Made by a program: the position numbers and the translations under genes
Assembly (NCBI GenBank): GCA_022316685.1
Contig: JAKJHU010000163.1
Span: 930,001-994,000 of the forward strand
Source: Progne subis subis
Taxonomy: Eukaryota; Chordata; Aves; Passeriformes; Hirundinidae
Length of the DNA stretch: 64,000 bases
Direction: 5' to 3'
Notes under the pieces: model-generated
Database searches by the model: none
Seen by the model: the letters and a program-made list of their open reading frames with translations, nothing else
Told to the model about the DNA's origin: nothing
Shown here: in pieces, positions 44,166 to 56,700 of the stretch
How the letters are laid out: every line of letters begins with the position of its first letter
How positions within the stretch are numbered: position 1 is the first letter of the stretch

Positions 44166-44281
44166 TCCTCAGAAGCGTCCAAAGCCAGGCTGGATGAGGC
44201 TTGGAACAACCCGCTCTACTGAAGGGTGACCCCGTGGTCCGTAAGGTGCCTTCCAACACAAACCACTGTCAGCATTCTTGT
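44166..44281 (+). mobile_element. CR1 LINE 3' fragment upstream of DSCAML1
   Basis: CCAGGCTGGATGAGGCTTGG, ACAACCCGCTCTACTGAAGG and AAGGTGCCTTCCAACACAAA are the sense-strand CR1 3' tail, followed by a decayed CATTCTTG. It abuts the DSCAML1 CpG island, as the CR1 at 23826 abuts the FXYD6 island. Confidence 0.82.
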
Positions 44282-44777
44282 CCCCCGGATGCTGGACGAG
44301 CGTGCGGGAGGCCCGGGGAGCAGGAGAAGCGCCAGCTACGAGTCCCGGGCGGTCCAGCTGTGCCACTGCACCCTCAGCCCGGCGGCCAGGACAGGGCTCA
44401 CCTGGGACAAGGCTCCGCGGTGCCGCTTTGCGGGGATGGGGGAGCGCGAACCGCGCTCCGGCCGCGGGGCTGACGGCCCGGGGGCGAGCGCAGCTCGGGG
44501 GCGGCCGGTGGGGGCCGGGGGCTCTGGCAGCACGTGCGCACGGCGGGGAGGAGGAGGAAGGGGCTCGGCCGGCGGGGGCCGCGGCCGCCCCCAGCCCTGC
44601 GCGGTGCGGGGGGGGCGGGCGCGGGCGGGAGCCCGGCCCACGGGCGGGAGCGGAGCGGGGCGGAGCGGGAGCGGCGCTGGGCACCTCAGCCGGGCTGGCA
44701 GCGGCGGCAGGAGCGCGGCACGCCGGGGCACCGCACCTCCGCAATTGCGCCGCAGCCCGGGGCCAGAGCTGCTCTGT

Positions 44778-44795
44778 ATGGCATGTGGCTGGTAA
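44778..44795 (+). CDS. Five-codon uORF overlapping the DSCAML1 start
   Basis: An upstream ATG at 44778-44780 opens ATG-GCA-TGT-GGC-TGG-TAA, ending at 44795. The DSCAML1 ATG (44783-44785) lies inside it in another frame. The upstream ATG has T at -3 and G at +4; the main ATG has G at -3 and T at +4, so leaky scanning or short-range reinitiation is plausible. Confidence 0.5.
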   Translation: MACGW

Positions 44796-47700
44796 CTTTT
44801 CTCCTGCTGTACTCTTTGCCGAAAGGTACGTGGGGACCGGCGCGGTGGCGGCGGGGATCCCCGGCAGCGGGACCGGGCTGGGGGGCACGGGCTGCGCCCT
44901 CCCCGGGGCTCTCGGTGCTCCGGTTCTCGGTCCCGCATCTCTCGGTGCGCCCTCCCCGCGGTCCCGGGGCTCTCCGTGCGCCTTCCTGGGCTCTCGGTGC
45001 GCCCTTCCCGGCGTCCCGAGGGTCTCGGTGAGCCCCGTTGGGATCTTGATGCGCCCTCCCCGGGGTCCCGGGGCTCTCGGTGCGCCTTCCTGGGCTCTCG
45101 GTGCGCCCTCGCCGGGGTTCCGCGGCTCTCGGTGCCGCGCTGTCGCTGCGCCCTCCCCGAGTGCCCGGGGTTGTCGGTGCGCTCTCCCGGAGCGCTGGCC
45201 CCGGACGGCGCGGCGGAGCGCGGGGCTCGCTGGCCGGAGCGGGGCCGGTGGGTGCCGGCGCATCCCGGAGCGGCTCCGCGGAGGAGCCCCGGGGCGGCGG
45301 CAGCAGCCGCGGCCGGGACCCCGCACCGACGGGCGCAGCATCCTCCGGCGGGGCCGCGCCGGGACCGAGCGCTCCGCGTCCCCCGAGCGCTTCTCGGCGT
45401 GATCCCGTCGGCAGGAGGAACCCAGCGATGCCTTAAAATTCGCATCCTTCCCCCTAGGAATGCTGCGTGAAGTGTAACCCAACGGCTTGACATCAATCAG
45501 ATTATAGATAAATCATATATGTACGGCGGGGGGGATGGGGAGAATCATGGAACGAGCGTGTCAAGGAGACACAGGCTGGAAGATTGCGGATTAATTTAAA
45601 GTTGGGCATTAAGTGGATGCTGCCCACATCCAGCGAGGTGATACTCTAACCGAGTCTCTGCTCTAGATGCAATTAAAGAGAGGCAGGAGCTGCGTGGAGC
45701 ACGGGCACTTAAACCCCACTGCGTTTGTTACAACAATCGATCCATGTTACATAAAGGAATTGCCCATTTCCGGATCTGCGGGAATTTTTAATTATGTTTC
45801 TGTAATAAATTACATCTTTGCCCACGACCCGACCTGCGGATGCGGTGCTGGAAGCGCCCACCTCTTGGAAAATTGTCTGCTCGGAGGATGTAAAATGACA
45901 TTTGCCCTAATTATCGTCTCTGACATTTGAGAACAGCAAGGGGGAAATTTTAGGAAATGAGGAAAGTGAAAGAAAGGGGACGGAGCTGCTTCCTCGCATG
46001 AGACCTCTCTCGCTGCCCATTACATTACCCCGTTAGCTGAATGTTAATCCAATGAAAAATATTTACCGAGGTTTAATAGGGCACCCTGTCCAGTTGTGCG
46101 GTGATGATCAATTATTCCATCAATTATTAATTATGGAATAGCTGCTTTATTCGAGCTGGGGTGAAGCTGCTTTTGGGAGCTTTACCCAAAATTGCTATTG
46201 TGCTTCAGATCTGCTGAGCTGAACGTGCCAGCGTCTGCTTTGCTTACATTTGCATTTTTTACTGTGCTAAAAGGGAAAAAAAATAAATAAAAAAATTGGG
46301 GGAAAAAAAAAAAACAAAACACAAAAAAAAAACCTGGAAACAAATAACCGTCGAGGATGTCATGATTTCTTTCGACCCCCAATAGTCAAAATAATAAAGA
46401 GCTGCACTGGTTTATTGCTTTTTGCATCTTTTCAGCCCCAGCTTCTTGGAAAAGGGATCTCTTCCCACAGAGCTATCTCTTCGGAGAAGAGCAAATTAAA
46501 AGCCTCCATTAGCACAACTCCTCGTGGCCTCGTTTTACATTTTATTTCTTAAAAAAATTAAAAAAAAAAAAATCTTCAGCATCGAGCAGTCCTGATGATG
46601 CAAAGTGTTAACGTGAAGCGGTTCCAGAGAGAGGACAGCAATACAATGGAAGTTTCATTAGAATAATAGGATAAAAAAAATGAATTGCTTAATGCATGAT
46701 AAACCTTTCAGATACTTAATATTTCTGGGCATCGAAGCACATCCTTTTAACGTGCTCCTGCTGTAGAACAAGAGCTCAAGTAGAAACTGAAAGCAGATAA
46801 ACATTTGATCCAAGGGGACCCCTGAAGTTTAGAAATCCCTTGATGGGCTGTAGCTGCTTATTTCTGCCCCCGTTTATAAAATAAACAGAAATAGGTGGTC
46901 GGCAAGCACAGAATTGAGCAGCAAGATGGTCTGGCAGTGCGAGGGAGAGCAGCCAGGCAGAGGGGAGGCGAGTGGCGTGATGAGGAGCGGACTGGTCACA
47001 ACTGAGAGGCTGGGAGCCAGGGAGGCATCTCCCTGCGTGATGTTGCTGGATGGCTCTGCTGCCTGATTTATATTGGCATTATATTTACATGATGTTCCCG
47101 CGTCGGGCGCAGCGAACGGTGCAGCTCGCGGTTTCTAATCTCTCCCATCTCGGCCCCCCAGTGTGGCACAGCGCTCGTTTGTCTCTGAAATGAAACATGG
47201 AAACCTCATTAAATGCACGGAGGAGAAGCCTGCAGTGCTCAGCTCCTCGCCGTGCCCGGCGCTTGTTTATCCTGCCAAAATTTCCCAGCACCGGGAGCCA
47301 CCATGGCGGCTCGCCCAGAGCCTTTACCTGCGCCTGGCGTGGGCTCCGGTGCTCCTGCCTTGGCATGGGGAGCGGATAAAGGCAGCCCTGATGCTCCTGG
47401 GTGTTTGTCTTCTGCAGGAAGAGGCTGTGCCAGAGGCGAGTGCCAGGGATGTGCCGTGGAACAGCCCTTCCTGGAGCTGGGGGCTGCCTGGGAGCTCGGG
47501 GCACGGCTTGGGGCAGTCGTGGCTCCAGCACCTCGGTGTTGGGGTGCCGGGATCTCTGCCCGCGTGCTGGGGGGATGGATGGATGGGTGGATGGATGGAT
47601 GGATGGATGGATGGATGGATGGATGGATGGATGGGTGGATGGATGGATGGATGGGCAGCGCTCCGTCCTTCTCTGGAGCAGCTGGTGAGCCGAGGGCAAG

Positions 47701-50700
47701 AATAAAGCTGGAAGTCTTTGTGGCAGGAATTGTGACATGGCAGCACGCGAGGCTGAGCCGTGCCTCGGCTGACATGGAGGCACCGAGCAGGCAGCACGCT
47801 AACAGCTGCCACTTCCATGGTGGGCACCAAGGAGGAAGGCGCTCAGTCGCTGCAGCCCTGGCGATGCTGCTGTTCGGGGAGGAGGTGCAATGGCAGCTCT
47901 GGGCGCAGAGCGTTCCTCGCCTCTGAAATCTCGGTTACAGCCAGCCCTTCGTCTTTACATAACCGTGGGTTTGGGAGTCACCCTCTCCCTGCTCGTGGAT
48001 CCCGCAGCCTGCGTGTTGCCGCCATCATCCGCCAGCACAGCCGTGACAAACATTTAGGAATTCCATTTCCAGGCTCGTGCTCCTGCCTGCTCCCAGCTGC
48101 GCCTGGGAAGGGCTGCAGCGGCTCCTGGCCCTGAGAGGGGATTGAGCACGGCTTGGAGGGGACAGGGAGGAGGTGAGGAGCCGGCAGAGCTTGCCCAGAT
48201 GTGTTCCGCTGCTGGCTCCGTGGTGGGAATCCTGGTCTTCACCTCGCAAAGCCACCGAGCGGGCTGTGATGCATCGGGAGCATGGCCTGGCCATTGTGGA
48301 GGGAGCCAAGGCCAGGAGTGCGTGGCCTCTGGTGTGTCCCCTTGCACACCCCTCGTGCTCACTCGTTTGACCTCCCTGGGGACACAGCGCTGTCACCCTG
48401 GCTGGGTAATGTCACCAAATGTCCCCTCGGGACCTCAGTCGTTGTGCTCAGCATGGCCAAGGTGTGGAGGTGGGCTCTGGAAGGGGAGGGGGCCGCCCTC
48501 GCCTGTGGTCCCAGGGTGAGGGTCTCCAGGCTGGGGGAGGTGGGGCAGGGCTGGGGGATGTCCAGCTCTGGGTCAGGCGCTGTGTGGATGGTGTGGTGGG
48601 GCTGGTACCTCTCAGGAGCTGCCACGGGAGGTTCAGGAAGCAGGAATCCAGCCGGGAGAGCGGGTTTGTTTTTTTCCCAGGCAAGGGTTACAGCCTCAGC
48701 CTGGGTGCTGTCGTAATCGCTGGAGGTGGTTCAGGCCTTAATTTCCATGCAGATGCATTAAGGAGCAGGCGCTTGGAGCATGTTTGAGCCGTGCCCTTAC
48801 CACGGAGGACCAGAGGCAGGTTCTCCTTTGCTCCCACTTTGCTTTGTCAGGTCAGGAAGGGCCGTGGTGCTCGAGCCAGAGGGGCTGTGCCACCAGGGTG
48901 GGACTCGTGTGGCAGCCAAATTGCAGTGCCAGGGCAGGGAAGATGCTGTGGCAGGCACCTGCCATCGCTGCTGCTGCGCTGGGCACCAGCTGAACGCCCC
49001 AGGCCACGCTTGGCATTTCCTGGCACGACTTCCACCCTCCTGAGACCGGTCCCTGAGGGGCACAGCGTGCGGAAGTCACGGCTTTAACCCTTGGGGCTGG
49101 GACTCGGTGTGGAGGTGACATCCCGGGGGGATGTGCTGCTCTCCCAGGCACCCCTGAGCTCCCCTTGGAAGGGACCAGCCTCTGCCGCTTCCCTCCTCAT
49201 CCCTTCCTCGGTGCTTGGAAGCGCCACTTCTCGCTCCATCAACTCCAAGGTCACTCCCTTCGTTAGCACAAAGGCTGTTAAGGGTGTCCTGGACATGAGG
49301 GCTCGGAGGAAGCTCGTTCCGGGGAAGGCCGGAGGCTGCTCCAGCCTTCCCAGCGTGCAGGCAGCGTGTGATGGAACTGCTGTCCTCTCTTCAGCACGGA
49401 GGAACGATCGGCACTTGCCACCTACCTGCAATTCCCAGCGCGGTGCGTGCCAGGCTTTGGTTCGCTCTCTCCTTGAACAGGGCAGGTGTCAAACACCCTT
49501 AATGAGGATAATAAATGAGCTGCGAGGTGGCCATTAGCCTGCTGCTCTCCTCAGCGTCCCTGCAGCCCGGCTCAGCCGGGGGCTGCGGGAACCCCGGCGG
49601 CCCCTCCAGCCCCTCTGGAGCCCCACGGGCGGGGTTTTTCCTGGGGAGAGCCCCGGCAGGTCCTCACCGGCCTCGGAGGAGGGCTGGGGTGGGCTCCCAG
49701 ACCACCAGGATCAGGAAGGGGGTCTCAGGAACGCTGCTGCCAGCGGGGTAAGGTGAGCTCCAGCCCAGTGCCTGCCCAGGGGATGGCATGGACCCCTCCA
49801 AACACCAATTCTTCAGCATTTTCCCAGCTCTGCCGGGTTTCCACCCGGCAAAAGGACCGTGCTCAGCTCTGAGGGACTTGCTGGCTTCGGGTGGGCTCGG
49901 GGCTGCCAGCACAGGTGATGGACATGCAGGAGAGCAGGAAAAGCCTCTTATCTCAGGAGGAAGAGCCCTGGCTGGCACGACTGCTCCTAAATCTGCTTCT
50001 TAGCAAAGGATGGGCTCCTCCCTGGGAGGTTTTGTGCTGCTGGGGAGGTGATGGCATTGCTGCGCCGCTCGGGCAGGACGCACACCTGCGCCTCTCCCAG
50101 GGACGGTGACAGATCCCGGGGGCAGCTTGTGGCCCCTGTCTGGTGCTTGCAGAGCAGCCCAGTGCTTGGCTGCGTCACTGAGGGTGCTGGAGTTTGGGAA
50201 GTCCTGCCGCCAAGACTAGTAAATATTCCAAAGGGATGATAGCAAAATGACTTGCTTCTCCCAGCTCCAATAGAGATATTAATATTTCAATACCTCTAGG
50301 TTGTAATTTACCACAATTTAGGAAGATTGAGCTCTGATAACTTGAAACACCTGCCTTTCAGAGCCAGCCTGATTGTCCAGCCCAGTGCTGGGCTCGGTGC
50401 AGCTCCCAGCTGGAGCCAGGCTGGGCTCCAGGCTGCATTCCCAGCAGAAGCTGTTCCATCTCAGCTCCCCCAGCCTCCTCTATTCGGGTTCATGTGAATT
50501 AATGCCCTCGATATGTAGGTTAGGGTCAGCACATCTGACCAGATGTGAGCCAGTGATTTCTGGTTTAAAAATATTGCTGTGCTATTTCTAAATTTTTAAT
50601 CTCTCCCAGTGATTTGGAGACAGTTTTATGAAACATGGAATTAGGATGGTGCTCAATGCTAAATGGTAAAGGAGATTATGGGGATTTAACTCTATACGTC

Positions 50701-53700
50701 TGTCACATAACTATTGCCAATCCCATAACCTCCATTTTCTATTAAAAATCCCTTTCCCCCTTTGACCTGAAAAAGCTTTATGGGTAATCTGAATTTCTCT
50801 GTTTATGAGGTATTTTTCCACTCCTTGCCCCAGCCCCTCACCCATCCAGCTCTGAGCCCTGCTGGTGCTGCTGAGGATGAAGATGTTTCCTCGGCAGGCT
50901 CTGGGTGCTCGAGGAGCCTTCTCAAGCTGTAATGTGGGATCTGGGGAGAGATCCTGGATGGAGCACGGGACACAGCTGGATGTCCTTGGCCCAGAGCCAG
51001 GCTGAAGGTGGCTTTTGCTGTGCCCTGGCTCCAGCCATCTTCTGCTCAGCTCAGGCTCAGCCACAAATAGCTCTGTGCTGCTCGTGCAGGCTTTGTTTCC
51101 CTTCCTCTGCCTGCAAATGTGCGGTTTTTTTCCCCTTTCATGTATTTGGGAGAAGCACCGCGCTGCTGGGATGAAGGGAAATGCTGATTCATGACGACAA
51201 ACCAGCCTGGAGATGTCACAAAATGACATCTGCAGGGCTGAGCGGTGGCCCCGTGGCTCTGCAAAGGCTCGGCTGGAGCTTTGCTCCTCGGTCCGTCCGT
51301 CTTTGGTGCTTGTCAGCCAGGGAGGGAAAAATGAACGGCTTTGTCTCCTTCCACCTGCACGTGGACACAGGGAGTCGGTGCGTGGGGAGACAAGGAGATG
51401 ATTTTGTGACCTCTAAATGGGTTGTCTCGTGTGGTGGCACAGCTGGACCTCACTACCAGCTCATCCCTTCCGTGGCACAGAGGGCTCCGAGTGGGCACAG
51501 GAGGAAACACGGTCGTTTTCGGGGATGAGTCTGTGCAGTGCACACAGAGAGAAAGAAGAAGATGCTGAAAGAGGCACGAGGTTGTACATCCAGCCGGAAG
51601 ACGGACAGAGAGGACTCTGCTCCGAGAAGGGCTGAGGTGTCTCAGGGTGTCCCATCCTGAGCCGGTTGGGGACAGTGTGGCCTGGGCTGGTGGCACAGCT
51701 CCGAGGCAGCGCAGGCACCTTGGCGTGGGGATGGAGCAGCCATGGGCACTCAACCAACCCTTCCTCGGGCAAGCGGCTGCCTCCGGAGCCAAGGCGTGCA
51801 GATGAGGCTTTCCTTCTCCCCCTGCTGCCGTCCCCTCCTCCCCAAGTTAAGGAATCGAGGTCAGGGAGGGTCCCCCGTGGCTCGTTGTGAACCGGCGGCA
51901 CGGTGCTGATCTGCTTATTGGCTCTGCGGCACCGCGGGCGTGCGCTCAGCCGCCGCTATTAATACACCCGCCGAGGGCCCTTCCCAGATCCCTGTCCTTC
52001 CGCCCACTTGGAAAGAGTGTGGCTAAAAAAAGAAAGCGGATCTAAGTGACTGGGGCCCTCCTCATCCTTATTTATAGCCAATTTCGCTGGCTTGGGTTGG
52101 GAACGGGGAGATCGTGGTCCTGGAGAGCGGGAAGGAGGGACCGCAGGAGTTGGGTCCACTCCCTGCTTCCCAAGAAGGGAAGTTCTGTTCTCCAGAGGTG
52201 AGAGCTGCTCCTGGGCATGCTGGTGGCCACAAGCTCTGCCTGGACTGTGCCCCTGAACCCACCTCAGTCCTCGTTTGGATGGTGCAGGGATGCCCAGGAG
52301 AAGCTCAGGCTGAGGGCAGGGTGGCTCTGGGCTTCCCTCCCTGTGGCTCTGGGAGAGGGGAGCAGCTCTGATCCCGGTTTTCCAGCCCCTCTCCTGGTTT
52401 GGAGGCAGCGGTAGGGTGGCAGGGGCGGTCTGTGCCCTGCCTGGCAGCGATGATCACTGGGTGTGTTGGCATTGCTGGGCTGGGGGTGCCCAGGGGGCCC
52501 AGGGGTGCTGGATGGGAATGTCGGGGTTGGCAGGAGGAGCAGCACTGGTGGCTGTGCCTGGCGTGGTCTCCTCAGGGCTGTGGGTGCTCAGAGCGCCCCT
52601 GGGGAAGCCTTGAGGGCTGCCCGGGGCGTCCATCCTCGCCTGCACAGCCCTGGCTGTCCTGCCGAGGTGCCTGTGATCCCTGATGCGTGCTGGCAGCAGG
52701 AGCGCTGGCCTGTGAAGGTGGCCTGTGTGCTTCCAGCCGTGCACGGATGCTCCTGTGCTCCCCTGCTCCACCGCACGCAGGGCCCAGGGGGCTGTGCCGG
52801 GGGGTCTCTTTGCCACGGGGGTCTCTGTGCCAGGGAATTCTCTGTGCCACCAGGGCTGGCGATCCCTGCAGTGACCTCCCCGCCGTTGTGGCCTCTGCTT
52901 TGTCCACAGCACACGCTGAAGATGTTGGAACCAGCCTCTACTTTGTGAACGACTCCTTGCAGCAGGTCACCTTCTCCAGCACAGTGGGGGTGGTGATCCC
53001 CTGCCCGGCAGCAGGGTCACCCAGCGCCGTCCTTCGGTGGTACCTGGCCACAGGTGACGACATCTACGATGTGCCCCACATCCGGCATGTCCATGCCAAT
53101 GGGACTTTGCAGCTCTACCCCTTCTCGCCATCAGCCTTCAATAGCTTTATCCACGACAACGACTACTTCTGCACCGCAGAGAACTCGGCTGGCAAGATCA
53201 GGAGCCCAAATATCCGTGTTAAAGCAGGTAGGAGCCCCCTGCGGGCGCGGGGCTTTGCACGGGGGGCTGGTGTCTCCCTGCTCTGCTCCGTGTCCTGCCA
53301 GTTGGACCATCGAGTGCACCGAGCTCTTGCAACAGGATGGAGCAGGGAGAAGGGCAGAGCGTTGGGTGGGATGAGCAGTGTGGAGGTCTCCAGAGAGTGT
53401 CTGGAGAGCGTGGTGTGGCTGCAGCCTGGTGGCAGGAGAGCTCCTCTCCCTCTGAACCGGGATTGTCTCACCCAGCCACCTACAGAGGCTTTTCCCAGCT
53501 GTGTGAGGGGCTGGGCCACATCTGTCCATCCTGGGGGCTCCCTCAGTGTCCCACAGCCCGGTTCCCACCGCAGCACCCAGCCTCAGCTCGTCATGGCTTA
53601 TTAAGAACAAAAAAAAAAAAAAAAAAAAGGTAAAATAAATAAATTAATAAAATAAAAAGGAGGAATATGGCAAAGAGCTGATTCCAAAAGCCATTATAGT

Positions 53701-56700
53701 AAATTATTGACCAGACTGAGGAGGGCTAATAGCCCAGGAATGGCTTCATTATGTAACCTATTAAAAGTGGGGCTAGCAGAGGGAACGTGACAGAAGTGAC
53801 TACAGGGGTTTTTATTTTAATACCTTGTACTGGGGAGTAAATTGGTATTAACCCCCTTCTGCAGAGTGAATTATTTACCAGCACTCTCGGGTTACCTATA
53901 AACCACAGCGTGGCGGAGGAGCAGACGGGGTGTGGTAAATGTGGAGCTGCCGCTCTCCTGGTGTGGGCGCAGCAAGGTTGGCTCTGCTGGGATCCCTGAG
54001 CTGCCCTGGGATCACAGAGAGGGAATCCTGGCTCTCATCCCCCTCTCCATCCAGCACTGAATGCACCCCTGCTGCTGGGCTGGGCGCTCAGCCTCCCTGG
54101 CTGTTGGCAGGAGGTGTGGATGTGGTGGGGCCACCAGGATGTCTCCAGCTCCTGGAGCTGCTCTGGCTTTCTGGCAGTGGAAATGGTCGTGGAACATTCT
54201 CCAGCTGCTGCTCCCTCCTGGCCATCCCACATCCCAGTCACTCTCCAGTGCTTTCTAATGGCAGCGCAGCACAGAGAGCCAATTACAGCTGGGGAAAGCA
54301 AGCAATTAAATAAAATGCGGTGGGAACTGAAAATACGAGGTGAAAAAAAAATCTGGAAGTCTTGGGGAAGCTGTTAGCCAGCACATGGAGCGAATTTCTG
54401 CAGCCAGGGGAGAGGTTTGAGTGGGCTGGGTGTGGCTGTGAGTTGCCCTCCTGGGGGTTATTCCTGCTGGCAGGAAGAGCCTGGAGCGCTGGCTGTGGGG
54501 CTGGCACAGGTCAGGGATGCAGCGGGGCTGTGCCCAGGGCCTGCTCCCCGCTGGGGTGCTCGTGGTGGCAGGGAGAATTCAGGATGCTCCTCGCCGTCCC
54601 TGCTGGCCTTTAAAGCCTGTGAATAAACCTCAGCTCCAGGTGATTAAAGGAGCTTTTGCTGGTTAATCTGCTTTGGCTCTCCGTGGCGGCTTCTCCCCGT
54701 GCCCTCGTGGCACATCTCTGAGCAGGGAGCCCCGAAAGCTCGGGAAACCCGGGTGGAAATGCTGCCACCCTCTCGCTGCTGGCTCGTGGGATGCCGTGCC
54801 CACAGGGACTTCCCACTCAGGGCAAACCCCTTCCTTTGGGGGCAGCTGAGGGCTTTGTTGAGCTGCTCTTGCCCTGTTGTTAGGTGACAAAGCGAACGTG
54901 CATTTGTCACGATGGCAATCGTGTCCACGTCCTGCAGGGCACAATTATTGTCACAGAAAGGAGCGAGCTGCCCTCAGCTGCCTCAAATTTCAGGAGTTTG
55001 TGGTGTCTGTGTTGCTGGAAAGGCTGAGGTGGGTTCACCTCACCCGGCAGGTGCTCCTGGAGCGTTGCTGCTGGTCCAGAGAGCAGCACGGAGCTGTCAA
55101 AGGGATGTGCATCTCCCTGAGAAACAGGGCACACGCTGGCAACGTGTGGCACGGCTCAGAGAATCGTCGTCTGCTTGCCTTCAATATCCCTGCAGTGGGC
55201 TCAGGAGGGCCCCAGGCTCTGTGTCACGAGCTGTGCATCCCAGGGCACATTTTCAGCATCCAGAGGTGAAATGCACAGAATGCACAGTGCAGCTACGAAA
55301 TGTAGTTGGTGCCCACGCCGAGCCTGGCAAGCTCAGGCGGCGCTGGGGACCGTGGCAGGTCCCAGCAGCAGCACCTGGGCCAGATGTCCCTCTGTCCCAA
55401 GCCCAGAGCCGCGTTCCCCAGCAGAGAATCCCTTCCTTTCCCAGGAAGGTGTTTGGGATGGAAGCAGCGTGTGGCTGGGTGGGCTGGTTTGTTTGGGAAA
55501 CGTGGGATTCTAGCAAAAGGAAGTGTGTTTTCCTCCAGCACTGTCATGCTACCAAACCATCTGCTTTCCTCCACAGTTTTCAGGGAACCGTACACCGTTC
55601 GGGTGGAGGACCAAAGGTCGATGCGTGGAAACGTGGCTGTTTTCAAGTGCCTCATCCCCTCTTCAGTGCAGGAATACGTTAGCGTTGTATCCTGGGAGAA
55701 AGACACCGTTTCTATCATCCCAGGTAAGAGAGGAGCACCTGTTCTCTCGGAAATCTGACCTGCTTTGCCACGTGTGACACTTGCTGTTCTGGAGGCTCTG
55801 GTTTTGGCTTGTTGTTGGTGCCTGTGCTGCCCAGCAAAGGCTTTTATCGGTGGTTTTGCAGCTCCAGACTGGAAAGCGCTGCTGGTGTGAGCAGAGGTGT
55901 GGTGTCCAGGCTCTCCTGGGTGCTCTGGCTTTGTGTCCCATGGGTGAGGGATGCTCAGTGTGATTTTGGCAGCGTTCCTGCCTTGTTCTGGTTTCTGCAG
56001 GACGCATTGGGTCCCTGGCACTGGCATTTGGACAACAGGGATGGCGCCTGCCTGTGCTGCCCGTGTCCAATTCCTGCAGTCAGGGCCGGTGTTGGTCTTG
56101 TCAGGATGATGCTCCGGCCAAAATTCCTCCTTTTCTTGTGAGTTTTCACAACCAATTCGACCACGGGGAAAGGAACTTGGTAAAAATGCCATCATCTCCC
56201 TTTTCCCCGTGATGGAACCTGCTTGTCCTGCTGTGCCGTGTCCCACTCGGAGCTGACTTCCCTGCGTGGGGAAGGGGCTGTGGCAAGGACAGCATCCCTC
56301 ACCTCTGCACAGGGACCCTGCAGGTGCAGGTGTTTTCCCCGGGTGTTTCCCTGTGATTTTTTGGGAGGTATTCGTGCCCGGCTGAGGCAGGTTCTGGGCA
56401 CGGCGTGGGGCCAGCTCCGTGTCCCCATGCTCCGGGATGACCTCGTGGCTCCTCTGCCGCGGAGCCACTATTGATGGCAGCGCCGGCTGCCCGGCACGGC
56501 GCGTGTGAGCTGGTAGTAAAGCAATCAATAACTGCTTCCCCCGGGGGATCCAGAGGGAATTAAAGGATTTTGCCCAGAGTGAGTGCTCTGCGCTTGATAT
56601 TTGCTCACAGGTCAGAAAGTCCCGGAGCTCCTCTGGGGCTGGGGCTGGCAGGAGGAGATGAAGGAGCAAAGTGCTTCACCTGGAAGTGTTGCCCTGTTCT

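Larger units (their letters stand above)
37060..44280. other. Intergenic DNA between FXYD2 and DSCAML1
   Basis: About 7.2 kb with no supported gene. It holds a solo LTR (37305-37856), a CR1 tail (40350-40515) and another at 44166-44281. The block 38390-38600 is AT-rich and contains AATAAAG near 38513. A 16-bp tandem duplication (CAGGGCTGCAGCGTGC) lies at about 38842-38875. The remaining ORFs lack domains and splice logic. Confidence 0.55.
44290..45440 (+). promoter_or_regulatory. DSCAML1: CpG island and promoter of DSCAML1
   Basis: The densest CpG block in the window surrounds the DSCAML1 start codon at 44783, with GC boxes such as GGGGCGGGCGCGGGCGG upstream. It covers the 5' UTR, exon 1 and the first 0.6 kb of intron 1. 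Very long open frames on both strands in this block are artefacts of GC content. Confidence 0.75.

Noticed and set aside
44169..45482. 437-codon minus-strand and 374-codon plus-strand open frames at the DSCAML1 start
   Set aside because: They are Arg/Pro/Gly/Ala-rich artefacts of a CpG island and a minisatellite; the real exon 1 ends at 44825.
47163..47926. Open frames with W-M-D-G repeats
   Set aside because: They are translations of the GGAT microsatellite.
55293..56669. 458-codon open frame on the minus strand
   Set aside because: It lies antisense to DSCAML1 exon 3 and flanking introns, has no recognisable domain, and long stop-free frames are expected in this GC-rich sequence.
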